DNA of 64,000 nt from Deltaproteobacteria bacterium (GCA_016177705.1 JACOUT010000022.1:1-64000); one strand, 5' to 3'; shown: positions 16,224-24,937, numbered from the stretch's first letter. Numbers and translations: made by a program. Notes: generated by a model not told the origin, from the letters alone.

Positions 16224-17939
16224 ATGGCACCGGTGGGTGGGGTGAGGCTCGAGCGCCTGCTGCGACCGCCGCGGCTTGTGGAGGCCGCGGTGCTCATCGC
16301 CATCGCGGTGCCGGCTTTGGTGCACAAGCTCGGCCGCCTCGGCACCTACGCGACCGGTCCCGACGGCTCGCTCTACATGGATGTCGCCCAGCACCTGATC
16401 GCGGGCGACGGTCTGGTGACGAGCCTGTCGCTCTACCACCAGGGCTACCCGGTGCTGCCGCACGCGACCTCGGTGCAGCCGCTATGGCCGCTGTCGTTGG
16501 CCGCGGCGGGCTCCATCATGCCGTTGACGACGGCCGCGCTGGCGCTGCCGACCGTGCTCTGGTTCATCGCGCTCGCGCTCGCCTTCTGGTGGGGCCGACG
16601 CGTGGCGCCCAACGTGCTGCCGGCCTGGCGGGGCAAGCGCGCCGCCGACTTCACGGTGCACGGCGGGCACGTGGTGTTCTCGCTGCTCGCGCTCTCGCCC
16701 GACTTTTCGAGCTACACCAGCCGCCCCTACACTGAGGGCATCTCGTTCGCGCTCTTGTTCGCCGCGCTCGTGCGCGCGCCGTCGCTGTTCGACCGGCGCA
16801 CGGTCATGGCGGGCGTCGAGCTCGGCCTGTGGGTGGCGCTGCTGTTCTACGCGCGCAGCCAGCACTTCGTGATCGTGCTGGCGCTGCCGTGCGCGCTTGC
16901 ATGGCACCTGTTGCGCGATCGTGAGCGCCGCCCCCAGACGCTCGCCTTCGGCGCCGCGTCACTGGCCGCCTTCTGGCTCTCGTTCTTGCCGGAGCTGTTG
17001 TGGGTGGGGTCGTTCGTCGAGGGCTCGGCGCTCAACGCGTACGTGCGCTTCGACATGAGCGGCGAGGCAAGCCCGCTCTCGCCGGTGCGCGGCTTGCGCG
17101 CCGGCGAGACGCTCTTGCACACCGTGCTCGATCGCGCGGACGGCGTGCTGGTCGCGTTTGGCCCCGACGGCTACACCAACGTGTTCGGCTGGCTCGTCTA
17201 CATCGTGCCGATGGCGCTGCTCGCGCTGCTCGCGGCGCCGCGACGTCGCTGGCGCGACCTGTGCGAGCTGGCCGATCGCCACGCCCTCGCGTTGGCGACT
17301 GCCGTCGGTGCATTCCTGCTGTTGCACTTGATGCACAAGGACCTCGGCCACGCGTGGTGGTTCGGTGACCGGCATGCGCTGCTCGGCGTGCTGTTCTTCG
17401 CGTTCGCGTTCTTCCTGTGCGCTCGCGCCGGCGGCGGGTTCGCCTGGATGGCAGCGGCGCTGTTCGTGATCGCGATACCGCACTCCGCGTACGACAACCT
17501 GGTCGAGCGCACCAAGCGGCCCTACCGGCCGCTGGCGTTCCGGCTGGAGGAGCAAGCACGGTTGCTCGCCCTCGATGTCACCACCCCAGGCCACCTGATC
17601 GTGGCCATGCCGTCCAACGACGCGCGGCAGCTCGCGTGGCTGGTGCCCGACATCGGCATTCACGCCGTGATGGAGGCGACCACCTTCGACGATCTGCTCT
17701 ACATGGTGGATGAGCTGGGCGTCGACTACGTGGTCGACGTCGGCGTGACCTCGCTGCCGGCGTTCACCGATGCGCGCTTCGAGGACAGCTTCGAGGAGGT
17801 GGACACCTTCTATTCGCCGAAGCAGCCGCACAAGAAGAGCAAGAAGAAGAAGAAGAAGAAGAAGAACCTGCCGGAGGATCTGATCCGCATCTACCGGCCG
17901 CGCTTCTTGCCGGGCGCGGGTCGCGGGCCGGCCGAGTAG
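16224..17939 (+). CDS. Polytopic membrane protein, GT-C-like, paralogue of divergent neighbour
   Basis: 571 aa with many membrane segments. The first loop (GPDGSLYMDVAQHLIAGDGLVTSLSLYHQGY) and the TSRPYTEGISFALLF segment are shared with the 14446-16125 gene, so the two arose by duplication and now diverge from a 98-base intergenic region. The C-terminus contains KKSKKKKKKKKN encoded by an AAG run, probably a cytoplasmic or membrane-proximal basic patch. Its last 49 bases overlap the 3' end of the convergent gene at 17891. A GT-C sugar transferase role is inferred. Confidence 0.8.
   Translation: MAPVGGVRLERLLRPPRLVEAAVLIAIAVPALVHKLGRLGTYATGPDGSLYMDVAQHLIAGDGLVTSLSLYHQGYPVLPHATSVQPLWPLSLAAAGSIMPLTTAALALPTVLWFIALALAFWWGRRVAPNVLPAWRGKRAADFTVHGGHVVFSLLALSPDFSSYTSRPYTEGISFALLFAALVRAPSLFDRRTVMAGVELGLWVALLFYARSQHFVIVLALPCALAWHLLRDRERRPQTLAFGAASLAAFWLSFLPELLWVGSFVEGSALNAYVRFDMSGEASPLSPVRGLRAGETLLHTVLDRADGVLVAFGPDGYTNVFGWLVYIVPMALLALLAAPRRRWRDLCELADRHALALATAVGAFLLLHLMHKDLGHAWWFGDRHALLGVLFFAFAFFLCARAGGGFAWMAAALFVIAIPHSAYDNLVERTKRPYRPLAFRLEEQARLLALDVTTPGHLIVAMPSNDARQLAWLVPDIGIHAVMEATTFDDLLYMVDELGVDYVVDVGVTSLPAFTDARFEDSFEEVDTFYSPKQPHKKSKKKKKKKKNLPEDLIRIYRPRFLPGAGRGPAE
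17832..17864 (+). repeat. AAG trinucleotide run encoding poly-Lys
   Basis: Two AAG codons, one AGC and eight more AAG codons encode a Lys patch near the C-terminus of the GT-C-like protein. Unit changes would keep the frame. Confidence 0.95.
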
Positions 17940-18562
17940 GTCGGTGTCGCGGCGTCCTTGCGACGGTGCCCCACCAGCCCCGCCGCCTTGGTGCGCGCGT
18001 CGACGAGCGCGAGCCGCGCCGCCATGCCGGGCCGCAACAGCGACGTGTGCGGGATGTCGCAGAGGTGCTCGGCGATGAACCACACCGAGCCCTCCTTGGT
18101 CATCCACCCCAGGTGATCGAAGCGCGACAGGTCGACGGGGCGCGAGAAGCGCCGCAGCGATCGCATGCCACGAAGGTTGAAGTAGTCGTTGAAGTAGCTC
18201 ATGGCGAGCTCACGCAGCGAGCGGTACACCGGCTCGCGCCCGCGGCAGCCCGAGTAGTTCGACGTCGCGATGGCGCCCCAATGGCCGCGCACCTGGTAGA
18301 CGGCGAGCACGTGGTCGGTGTCGTTGTCGGCCTCGAGATCCCACAAGAGGGGCGGGTAGCCGAGCACGCGCAGGGCGGCGGCGCCGAAGATGGCGCCCTC
18401 CAGGCAGTGCGCGGTCTGCTCACGCAGCACAAGCCGCGGTGACCACGACGTCGAGGCCAGGTGGTACGACAGGCCATCGAGGAAGCGCTGCACGCCCGCG
18501 GGGCTCTTCAGCCGACGCAGCGCGCGCAGCTCGGCGGGGGTGAAGTCGTCGAGGTGGCTCAC
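17891..18562 (-). CDS. Conserved protein with transglutaminase-like Cys/His pattern
   Basis: 223 aa if started at GTG 18562. That start overlaps the upstream methyltransferase stop as GTGA, so I prefer it to GTG 18604. The core has HCLEGAIFGAAALRVLGYPPLLWDL (candidate nucleophile Cys at a helix start), then NDTDHVLAVYQVRGHWGAI (candidate His on a strand) and SNYSGCRGREPVYRSLRELAMSYFNDYF. This order fits the papain/transglutaminase fold of bacterial conserved hypotheticals. The C-terminus is basic and disordered. Its 3' end overlaps the convergent GT-C-like gene by 49 bases. The substrate is unknown. Confidence 0.7.
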   Translation of the reverse strand: MSHLDDFTPAELRALRRLKSPAGVQRFLDGLSYHLASTSWSPRLVLREQTAHCLEGAIFGAAALRVLGYPPLLWDLEADNDTDHVLAVYQVRGHWGAIATSNYSGCRGREPVYRSLRELAMSYFNDYFNLRGMRSLRRFSRPVDLSRFDHLGWMTKEGSVWFIAEHLCDIPHTSLLRPGMAARLALVDARTKAAGLVGHRRKDAATPTYSAGPRPAPGKKRGR

Positions 18563-19326
18563 GGCGAGCCACTCTGCCACGGCGAGGCGGCAGGCAGCGT
18601 GCACAGCGCGAACCAGCTCAGGCCTGGCAGCTCGAGCCCGTGGCGGGCGGCGAGCGCGCTCACCCTTTGCTCCGCGCGCAGCCCCGCGACCAGGGCGCGG
18701 GTCACGGCAGGGCCATGGCGCCAGCGCCCGATGCCCACGTGCGCAGCGCGAGGCGCGACGCCCAGCCGTTCGACGAGCACGGCGAGCGCGCGCGGCGCAA
18801 GAAGGCCGTGAAAAAGCCCGCCCGCCTCGTCGACCCGCAACCCCCCTTCCACCAGCAGACGTCGGCAGCTCGCCGGCGTGTAGCGCCGTCGGTGGAGCAG
18901 CGCGCGGTCGTGCTCGGAGAACAGCGCCGGCCAGGCCGGCACCGTGACCAGCAGCCGACCGCCGGCGCGCACGCGAGCGACGACCGCGCCGAGCAGGGCG
19001 ACGTCGTCGTCGGCGTGCTCGAGCACGTCGAGCAAGAGCGCGGCGTCGAAGGGGCCTGCCGGCGGCGCGCGACAGGCCTCGAGGCCGGCCGCGCGCAGGC
19101 GGCCTTCATCGTCATCCGAGTAGCCCTCGTCCCAGCAGGTAACCGAGCAGCCGACGGCGCGGCGCAGCTCACCCGCGAGCCAGCCGTCGCCCGCGCCGAC
19201 GTCGAGCACACGGCTGCCGTCGCTGAGCCCGGCGGCACTGAGCCGGTCGAGCACGAAGGCGGCGCGCGCCAGCTCCCAGGGATGGCGGGCAGGACTGCCG
19301 TCGGGGGCGAGTTCGCGCAGGTCCAT
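18559..19326 (-). CDS. Class I SAM-dependent methyltransferase
   Basis: 255 aa. Motif I is VLDVGAGDGWLAGEL. An Asp/Glu motif follows in CWDEGYSDDDE, then FDAALLLDVLEHADDDVALL and GGRLLVTVPAWPALFSEHDRALLHRRRYTP, typical of methyltransferases found with glycan and lipid-glycan genes. It is translationally coupled to the downstream transglutaminase-like gene (GTGA overlap) and lies beside the GT-C-like pair, so a role in modifying a lipid-linked or surface glycan is plausible. It is divergent from the HDOD gene across 111 bases. Confidence 0.85.
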   Translation of the reverse strand: MDLRELAPDGSPARHPWELARAAFVLDRLSAAGLSDGSRVLDVGAGDGWLAGELRRAVGCSVTCWDEGYSDDDEGRLRAAGLEACRAPPAGPFDAALLLDVLEHADDDVALLGAVVARVRAGGRLLVTVPAWPALFSEHDRALLHRRRYTPASCRRLLVEGGLRVDEAGGLFHGLLAPRALAVLVERLGVAPRAAHVGIGRWRHGPAVTRALVAGLRAEQRVSALAARHGLELPGLSWFALCTLPAASPWQSGSP

Positions 19327-19437
19327 GGGGTGTGCGTTTCGACGTACACCGGCGTGCTCAGAGCGTCATCCTGGCGGATCCGCGTGGTCCGCTCGGCCCG
19401 GGCTCAAGTCTCGGGCCGCTCGGTCGAGCTAAAGGCG

Positions 19438-20322
19438 ATGGCCGCCGACTCGCTTTCCGTTGACCACCTTTCCCCACCGGGGGGAGCGCTGCTCACCGAC
19501 GACGAGCTGCACGTGTTGGACGTGGACGTCGACGCGCTGGTCGCCGAGCGCATGATCTCGCATGCGACCGTGCAACTGCCGTCCACGGCGGAGCGGGTGG
19601 TGGCGGCTGCCGCGGCTCGCGCGCCGCTCGGCGAACTGACCAAGATCGTCGAGAGCGACGCCGAGCTGGCGGCGAGCATCCTGCGCCTGGCCTCGTCGCC
19701 CGCCTTCACCGGCACTGCCGGCGAGCGCATCTCCTTGCCCTACGCCGTCATCCGGCTCGGCCGCGAGGGCGTGCGCAGCGTGTGCCTGACGGCCTCGCTC
19801 GCCAAGGTCGCGCTGGTCGACGGGCCGCTGCACGCGTTGCGCCGCCGTGTTTGGCGGGAATGCCTGGCCTCCGCGCTCACCTGTCAGGCGGCGGCGCAGG
19901 CGCGCGGCCTCAACGTCGACGACGCCTACCTGGCCGGGCTGTTACACGACATCGGCAAGATCGCCGCGCTGCTCGCCATCGAGGCCGACCACCCGCACAT
20001 CACGGGCCCCTCCGACGAGGCCTTCTGGCTCGAGGTGGTAGAGCGGCACCACTGCGACGCCGGCTGGATCATGACCGATCGTTGGCTCCTGCCCGAGGCG
20101 GTGCAGGCGGTCACCGCGCGCCATCACCTGCCGAGCGATGGCGAGCCCTTGCACGAGGTGGTGCAGCTCGTCGACGCGGTGGTTGCGCGCGCGGCGCAGC
20201 AGGGTTGGCAGATCACGGCCGAGGAGATCGCCGCCATGGAGGGTGTGCGCTCGCACGACGAGGCCATGGCCATGCGCATCGGCCTGGCGCGCCACCCCTA
20301 CTTCTTCACTGCGATTGCGTGA
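19438..20322 (+). CDS. HDOD domain-containing protein
   Basis: 294 aa. Residues about 35-250 match the HDOD domain of bacterial signalling proteins: QLPSTAERVVAAAAARAPLGELTKIVESDAELAASILRLASS, then YAVIRLGREGVRSVCLTASLA, then YLAGLLHDIGKIAALLAIE. The HD pair is retained in the last segment. HDOD proteins usually act as regulatory modules without proven hydrolase activity. The long open frame to 18640 is a shadow of the methyltransferase; ATG 19438 follows a weak AAAGG site. Its last 25 bases overlap the convergent ferredoxin gene. Confidence 0.85.
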   Translation: MAADSLSVDHLSPPGGALLTDDELHVLDVDVDALVAERMISHATVQLPSTAERVVAAAAARAPLGELTKIVESDAELAASILRLASSPAFTGTAGERISLPYAVIRLGREGVRSVCLTASLAKVALVDGPLHALRRRVWRECLASALTCQAAAQARGLNVDDAYLAGLLHDIGKIAALLAIEADHPHITGPSDEAFWLEVVERHHCDAGWIMTDRWLLPEAVQAVTARHHLPSDGEPLHEVVQLVDAVVARAAQQGWQITAEEIAAMEGVRSHDEAMAMRIGLARHPYFFTAIA

Positions 20323-20735
20323 GCGCGCTTGCGGCGCCTCCGCACCGCGCGCAGCCGCGCGGCGACGTCGGAGGCGGGGGCGAGCGTGGCCTCGCGCGCC
20401 TCGCGCGTCAGCGCTTTCACCGGCGCGGCGCCCTCGAGGTGCGCCTCGATGACCACCGCCACCTGGGCGGCGCCGACGCCGGAGTAGACGGTCTCGCCGG
20501 GCGCGTCGGTCAGTGACAGGCGATCGGCGTCGTCGTCCGGCGTTGCGCCCTCGTCGTGCTCGCGCACCACCACGTTGGGGCCAAGCTCGCACAGGCCGTA
20601 GCAGCCGCCGCGCAGCACGCGACACCTGCCGGCGCTCAGTGCTGCGGCGTCGCGCGCGCGCGCGGCCAGCACGTCACTGCCGTTGGCCGTGCACATCCGA
20701 CCCTGACAGATCCAGACGTCGAGCCGCCGCGCCAT
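20298..20735 (-). CDS. (2Fe-2S) ferredoxin domain protein (thioredoxin-like fold)
   Basis: 145 aa. Cysteines are arranged as WICQGRMC near the N-terminus and CRVLRGGCYGLCELGP mid-protein, the spacing of thioredoxin-fold [2Fe-2S] ferredoxins related to NuoE. The C-terminus is Ala/Arg-rich. The ATG is preceded by GAGAGGG. It lies seven bases downstream of the M32 carboxypeptidase stop on the same strand, so they are probably cotranscribed, though no functional link is known. The redox partner is unknown. Confidence 0.82.
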   Translation of the reverse strand: MARRLDVWICQGRMCTANGSDVLAARARDAAALSAGRCRVLRGGCYGLCELGPNVVVREHDEGATPDDDADRLSLTDAPGETVYSGVGAAQVAVVIEAHLEGAAPVKALTREAREATLAPASDVAARLRAVRRRRKRAHAIAVKK

Positions 20736-20742
20736 CGCCCTC

Positions 20743-22248
20743 TCACACGCCGTAGAGCGGCGCGTACTTCTGCTTGATGTAGCGAAGGAAGGCGGCGGCG
20801 TCCGGCGGGCGGCCGGTAGCGTCCTCGATGATGCGCGCGCCACGTCCGATCGAGCCGCGCCGGTGCACCTTGTCGACGAGCCAGGCGACCAGCGGCGCCT
20901 GGTCGCCCCTCGCCACCGCCTCGTCGAGCATGGGGAGAGCGGCGCGCGCCGCCTCCATCAGCTGCGCCGCGTAGACGTTGCCGAGCGCGTAGGTGGCGAA
21001 GTAGCCAAAGGCACCGCACGACCAGTGCACGTCTTGCAGGCAGCCGTTCGCGTCGTCGGGCGGCGTCAGGCCGAGCGCGCGCCGATACTCGTCGTTCCAC
21101 GCTCCCGGCAGCGCCTCGACCGACAAGGATCCGTCGATGAGCGCACGCTCCAAACGGACGCGCACCGCGATGTGCAGGTTGTAGGTGACCTCGTCGGCCT
21201 CGACCCTGATCAGGCTCGGCGCGACGCGGTTGATGGCGCGGTGGAAGGCGTCGAGCTCGACGTCGTGCAGCGCTTCGGGGAAGAGCGCCCGCACCAATGG
21301 GTAGTGGTGGCGCCACCAAGGCAAACCGCGGCCAACCAGGTTCTCCCACAGGCGCGACTGCGATTCGTGCACCGCGATGGAGCGCGCCTCGCCGACCGGC
21401 GTGCCGTCGTGCGCGGGGTCGAGCCCCTGCTCGTAGAGCGCGTGGCCGGCCTCGTGCATGACGCCGAAGTAGGCGCCGCGGGGGTCGGCCTCGTCGAAGC
21501 GCGTGGTGATGCGCACGTCGCCGTGGCCGATGCGCTGGCAGAAGGGGTGCGCGCTGACGTCGAGGCGGCTGCCGTCCGGCCGCAGGCCCAGCTCGGTGGG
21601 CAGGGCGCCGCACAGCACGCGCTGCCGCTCGATGGGGAAGCGCCGCCCGGCCCACGGCAAGGCCGGGTTGCCCTTGGCGCCGATGGCGCGCACCAGCGGC
21701 ACCAGACCGTCGACGAGCGCGTCGAGGAAGGGCGCCACTTCGGCGATCCTGGCGCCCGGCTCGAACTCGTCCATCAAGGCGTCGTAGAGATCGCCGCCGA
21801 CGGCGATGGCGCGCGCCTCGTCGCGCTTGAGCGCGACCATCTTCTCGAGGTGCGGCTTGAAGCTCGCGAAGTCGTTGGCGCGCCGTGCCTCGGCCCACGC
21901 GTGTTGGGACACCGGGATGGTGCGCGCGGTCTCCTCGACGAGGGCGCGCGGTAGGCGCACCAGGCGGTCGTGCACGCGACGCGTCTCGGCGACGTTGGTG
22001 CGCGCGTGGGCGGGCGCGTCTTTCAGCCACGCGGAGGTCTCCACCTGCTGGAGCAGCTCGGCCGTGGCTGCCGCGGTCAGGCGCTCGTGGACCAGGCCGG
22101 CCAGGAGCGCGAGCTGCTTGCCGCGGTGGGGCGCGCCTGCGGCCGGCATCATGGTCTCCTGGTCCCACGACAGGAGCCAGCTGATCGACTGCACCACCGA
22201 CGCGTCACGCACCCGCGCCATCAGTTGTTGGTAGGCCTGCTCGCTCAT
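20743..22248 (-). CDS. M32-family metallocarboxypeptidase
   Basis: 501 aa, typical of thermostable carboxypeptidase 1 (TaqCP/PfuCP family). It removes C-terminal residues from peptides using one divalent metal. The metal motif is H265-E-A-G-H269 in MHEAGHALYEQGLD, followed by HESQSRLWENLVGRG containing the third ligand, and SWDQETMMPAAGAPHRGKQLALL near the N-terminus. A GAGGAG ribosome site lies six bases before the ATG. It is cytoplasmic, with no signal peptide. Confidence 0.95.
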   Translation of the reverse strand: MSEQAYQQLMARVRDASVVQSISWLLSWDQETMMPAAGAPHRGKQLALLAGLVHERLTAAATAELLQQVETSAWLKDAPAHARTNVAETRRVHDRLVRLPRALVEETARTIPVSQHAWAEARRANDFASFKPHLEKMVALKRDEARAIAVGGDLYDALMDEFEPGARIAEVAPFLDALVDGLVPLVRAIGAKGNPALPWAGRRFPIERQRVLCGALPTELGLRPDGSRLDVSAHPFCQRIGHGDVRITTRFDEADPRGAYFGVMHEAGHALYEQGLDPAHDGTPVGEARSIAVHESQSRLWENLVGRGLPWWRHHYPLVRALFPEALHDVELDAFHRAINRVAPSLIRVEADEVTYNLHIAVRVRLERALIDGSLSVEALPGAWNDEYRRALGLTPPDDANGCLQDVHWSCGAFGYFATYALGNVYAAQLMEAARAALPMLDEAVARGDQAPLVAWLVDKVHRRGSIGRGARIIEDATGRPPDAAAFLRYIKQKYAPLYGV

Positions 22249-22592
22249 CGCCTGCTCCTCGGCCGGCGTCGGCCGGCCGCGCGACCCTGGCGCAGCGCCC
22301 CCGCCTGGGCAACGCGCCCCACCCTGACGCCGTGATCGCGCGCCGCGGATTCTCGTGACCGACGGGTTTTTGATGCGCCGGGGGTGGGGCGTGTGGCGGC
22401 CGCGGTGTGCGGCCGGTGTGCTGCCGCCCGCCCGCGCTGGTGTGACACCAGCGTCACCGCGCCCGCAAAGCCGCGCCGTCGCTCAGCCTTGGCGCCGCTG
22501 CCGGGCGCGGTCCCGTGCGGCGGGCGGGGTGGCACAACCGGTGCACAAGGGCACCCTATCGCCGGCACCCGTCGGCGGAGCTTGGAGGGAAC
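22249..22592. other. 344-base gene-free region between divergent genes
   Basis: No coding region is supported. It holds the upstream regions of the M32 gene (minus) and the beta-propeller lipoprotein (plus). The only striking structure is the 19-bp palindrome at 22435-22453. TATCGC at about 22557-22562 could be a -10 for the lipoprotein gene, but it is weak. Confidence 0.6.
22435..22453. promoter_or_regulatory. Perfect palindrome, candidate operator
   Basis: CGCTGGTGTGACACCAGCG has eight-base arms around a TGA centre. It lies about 140 bases before the lipoprotein start and 190 before the M32 start. No T-run follows, and no gene ends here, so it is not a terminator; a repressor or activator site is more likely. 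Confidence 0.45.
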
Positions 22593-24005
22593 ATGAAGAC
22601 AGTGAAGCACCTGAGCCGCGCCGCGTTGATCGGGGGCACCGCTCTCGGCCTGCTCGCGGCCAACGGCTGCGCGAAGGAATGCACCGATGACGGCGTGACC
22701 GCGGTGTGCGGCGACTTCGGCAGCCAGCGGTTCTCGGTCGACTGGCTGTGGGGCGTGCGCTGGCCGGCGGTGGCCACGCAAGACTCGCGGCTGTTGGTGT
22801 CCTCGTCCGACGGTCTGCAGGAGATCGACGGCCAGGGCGAGTCGCGCATGATCCAGACCTTCGACCAGAGCGCGCCCGCCGACCCGTGGGGGGTGCAGAC
22901 CACCGCGTCGGCGCCCTCGATGGACGATCAGGGCAACGCCTTCCTGGTGGTGCCGAACGGCGAGGTGCAGTCGTTCGGCGATCAGGGCAGCCAACGCCGC
23001 TGGGCGCAGGCCGTCGGGGCCGGCAACGCCGCCGCGCCGCCGGCCGTGGGCCAGGGTGTGGTGCACGTGCCGTTCGTCTCGGTGGACCGCCAGGGCCGCG
23101 ATCTGGTGACGCTCGACGCCGCGACCGGCGCCACGCTGTCGACGCGCACGGGCGCGTCGCCGCCGGTGGTCTTGGCCGACGAGGGCCTCATCTACATGAG
23201 CGACACCGAGGACTGCGGCGCCAGCTACCGCTCCGTCGTCGTCGAGGACGCGCTCGGCGCCGTGCGCTTCCGTCACGACGAGCCGAGCGGCGTGCGCGAC
23301 TTCGCGCCCGGCCCCGACGGCGAGTTCTACGTCGTCACCGGCGACCGCGAGCTGCGCCGGCTCTCCGCCGACGGCAGCACCGACTGGACGTTCACCCCCG
23401 ACTGCATGGACTGCACGGTCGCGGGTGCGCCCACCGTCACCGCCGACGCCATCTACTTCCCGGTGTGGGAGGGCGAGCCCCCGAACACCGGCTGCGACGA
23501 CGCCGATCCGACCTCGGCTGAGCAGCCCATCGAGGCGAGCGACCCGCTGTACGCGCTGCGCAGGGACGGCAGCGTGCTGTGGTCGTACGACGGCTTCACG
23601 ACGCTCGCGCAGCGCTACGTCGACGGCCAGGGCACCGGCGGCCTGCTCGGCTTCGCCATGCAACAGCACGTGCAGCATCACCCGGCGGGTCGGCCGGTGG
23701 TCGCGGCCGACGGCACGCTGTTCGTGCCGGCGGACGGCGCCATCGTCGCCCTCGACCCGAACGGCAAAGAGCTCGGCTACGCGCTGTTCAATCCCGGTCG
23801 CGGTGCGGTGGGCGTCAACGGCAACCCCGACACCACGTGGATGAACAGCGGCACCGAGAACGCGCCCGTGCTCGGCGAGGACGGCCGCCTGTACCACTTC
23901 GATGGCAACAGCGTGCGCGCGTTCGACACTGACAAGCCGGCTGCCAAGGTGCCGTGGTCGGCGCCGTTCGGCGGCAGCAGGAACGGGAGCCGTCTCGGCG
24001 GCTGA
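22593..24005 (+). CDS. PQQ-like beta-propeller lipoprotein
   Basis: 470 aa. The N-terminus is a lipoprotein signal (ALGLLAANGC). The rest is repeated beta-propeller blades of the PQQ/quinoprotein-like kind, for example LVTLDAATGATLSTRTG, LRRLSADGSTDWTF, LYALRRDGSVLWSYDGF and IVALDPNGKELGYALF. Several Cys pairs occur, including CMDC. No catalytic residues of a quinoprotein dehydrogenase are evident, so a scaffold or binding role (as in BamB-like proteins) is more likely. The start is ATG 22593 with GGAGG seven bases ahead. A strong terminator follows. Confidence 0.85.
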   Translation: MKTVKHLSRAALIGGTALGLLAANGCAKECTDDGVTAVCGDFGSQRFSVDWLWGVRWPAVATQDSRLLVSSSDGLQEIDGQGESRMIQTFDQSAPADPWGVQTTASAPSMDDQGNAFLVVPNGEVQSFGDQGSQRRWAQAVGAGNAAAPPAVGQGVVHVPFVSVDRQGRDLVTLDAATGATLSTRTGASPPVVLADEGLIYMSDTEDCGASYRSVVVEDALGAVRFRHDEPSGVRDFAPGPDGEFYVVTGDRELRRLSADGSTDWTFTPDCMDCTVAGAPTVTADAIYFPVWEGEPPNTGCDDADPTSAEQPIEASDPLYALRRDGSVLWSYDGFTTLAQRYVDGQGTGGLLGFAMQQHVQHHPAGRPVVAADGTLFVPADGAIVALDPNGKELGYALFNPGRGAVGVNGNPDTTWMNSGTENAPVLGEDGRLYHFDGNSVRAFDTDKPAAKVPWSAPFGGSRNGSRLGG

Positions 24006-24029
24006 GCACCGCGCAGCATCGCGGAACAC

Positions 24030-24077
24030 CGGCCCGGCGTGGTAGGAGGCTCTCTCCGCGCGCCGGGCCGTTTCTTT
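24030..24077 (+). terminator. Rho-independent terminator
   Basis: Perfect ten-base arms (CGGCCCGGCG at 24030-24039, CGCCGGGCCG at 24061-24070) enclose a 21-base loop and are followed by TTTCTTT. It ends the beta-propeller lipoprotein gene. This is the clearest intrinsic terminator in the window. Confidence 0.85.
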
Positions 24078-24090
24078 GTCGAGGCACGCT

Positions 24091-24906
24091 GTGACCCTCC
24101 ACCGTAGCCGCCACGCTCTCCTGGTCGCCGCCGCTGCGCTGCTCGCGCACCTCGCCGCGCCCGCGGCGTTTGCCGACGAGGCGCCGTCGCCCCCGCCCGC
24201 GCCGCTCGCCGACCCGGCCGAGGACGCGCCGCTGGCGCCGCCGCCGACCATCGACCCGGCCGCCGCGTCCGAGGACGCGCCGCCGCCGGCCCCTCCTGCA
24301 TCGAAGACGTCTCAGCCTTCACCGAAGAAGGCGCTGCCGGCGGCAGACGCCAAGCCGGCAGATGACGGCATGTTGTCGACGCTCGGCTGGGGAACGGTCG
24401 GCGGCGGTGCCGTCGCCGCCGTCGCCGTTGGCGGCCTCGCGCTCTTGAGCCCGTGCGGCTGCGCCATGCCGGCGGCCTGCGCGGTGACGACGTGCGGCTT
24501 CGCTGGCGGCGCCATCGTCGGCCACGAGCTGGAGGACAGAGCATGGTCTGCCCGATCGCTGTTGCCGGCGGGCGCTGCCACCGGCATCGGCGTCGCCGTC
24601 GGCGCCGCCACCACCGTGGCAGTGGTGCTGACGCCGCTCATCGTCGACGCCGCCATGCCCGATCCGGGGGCCGACCCCGACGCTGCACGCCTCGCGGTCT
24701 TGACCTCGAGCGGCGTGACCGCGCTCGCGGGGGCCGCGACGGTGCTGGTGGGATCGCTCGTGGCCGGTGTCGCCGCTACCGCGCTGGAGCGCGCGGGTGA
24801 CCAGGCGCCCGCCAAGAAGGCGCGGGCGAAGGCGCCGCCGAACACCGCGTCACCGGACGGGGCGGATGCAGCGCCTCCGAGCGACGGCCGCCGCTTCACC
24901 TACTGA
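24091..24906 (+). CDS. Exported Pro/Ala-rich membrane protein, hypothetical
   Basis: 271 aa, starting at GTG with GAGG six bases upstream (an earlier in-frame TTG at 24076 lies in the terminator). A signal peptide ends near AAPAAFADE. Residues 30-95 are a Pro/Ala linker. Three or four hydrophobic segments follow (WGTVGGGAVAAVAVGGLALL, an AAGAATGIGVAVGAATTVAVVL segment, and ALAGAATVLVGSLVAGVAAT), with a short Cys cluster PCGCAMPAACAVTTC. The C-terminus is basic and disordered. The layout recalls the C-terminal parts of PEGA-type myxobacterial proteins, without a PEGA domain. Function unknown. Confidence 0.7.
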   Translation: MTLHRSRHALLVAAAALLAHLAAPAAFADEAPSPPPAPLADPAEDAPLAPPPTIDPAAASEDAPPPAPPASKTSQPSPKKALPAADAKPADDGMLSTLGWGTVGGGAVAAVAVGGLALLSPCGCAMPAACAVTTCGFAGGAIVGHELEDRAWSARSLLPAGAATGIGVAVGAATTVAVVLTPLIVDAAMPDPGADPDAARLAVLTSSGVTALAGAATVLVGSLVAGVAATALERAGDQAPAKKARAKAPPNTASPDGADAAPPSDGRRFTY

Positions 24907-24937
24907 TCAGCGCCGCCGCCGCCGGTGCTGGCGCGCA

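Noticed and set aside
18562..18604. GTG 18604 as start of the transglutaminase-like gene
   Set aside because: It would overlap the methyltransferase gene by 46 bases; GTG 18562 gives the same 4-base coupling seen elsewhere in the window.
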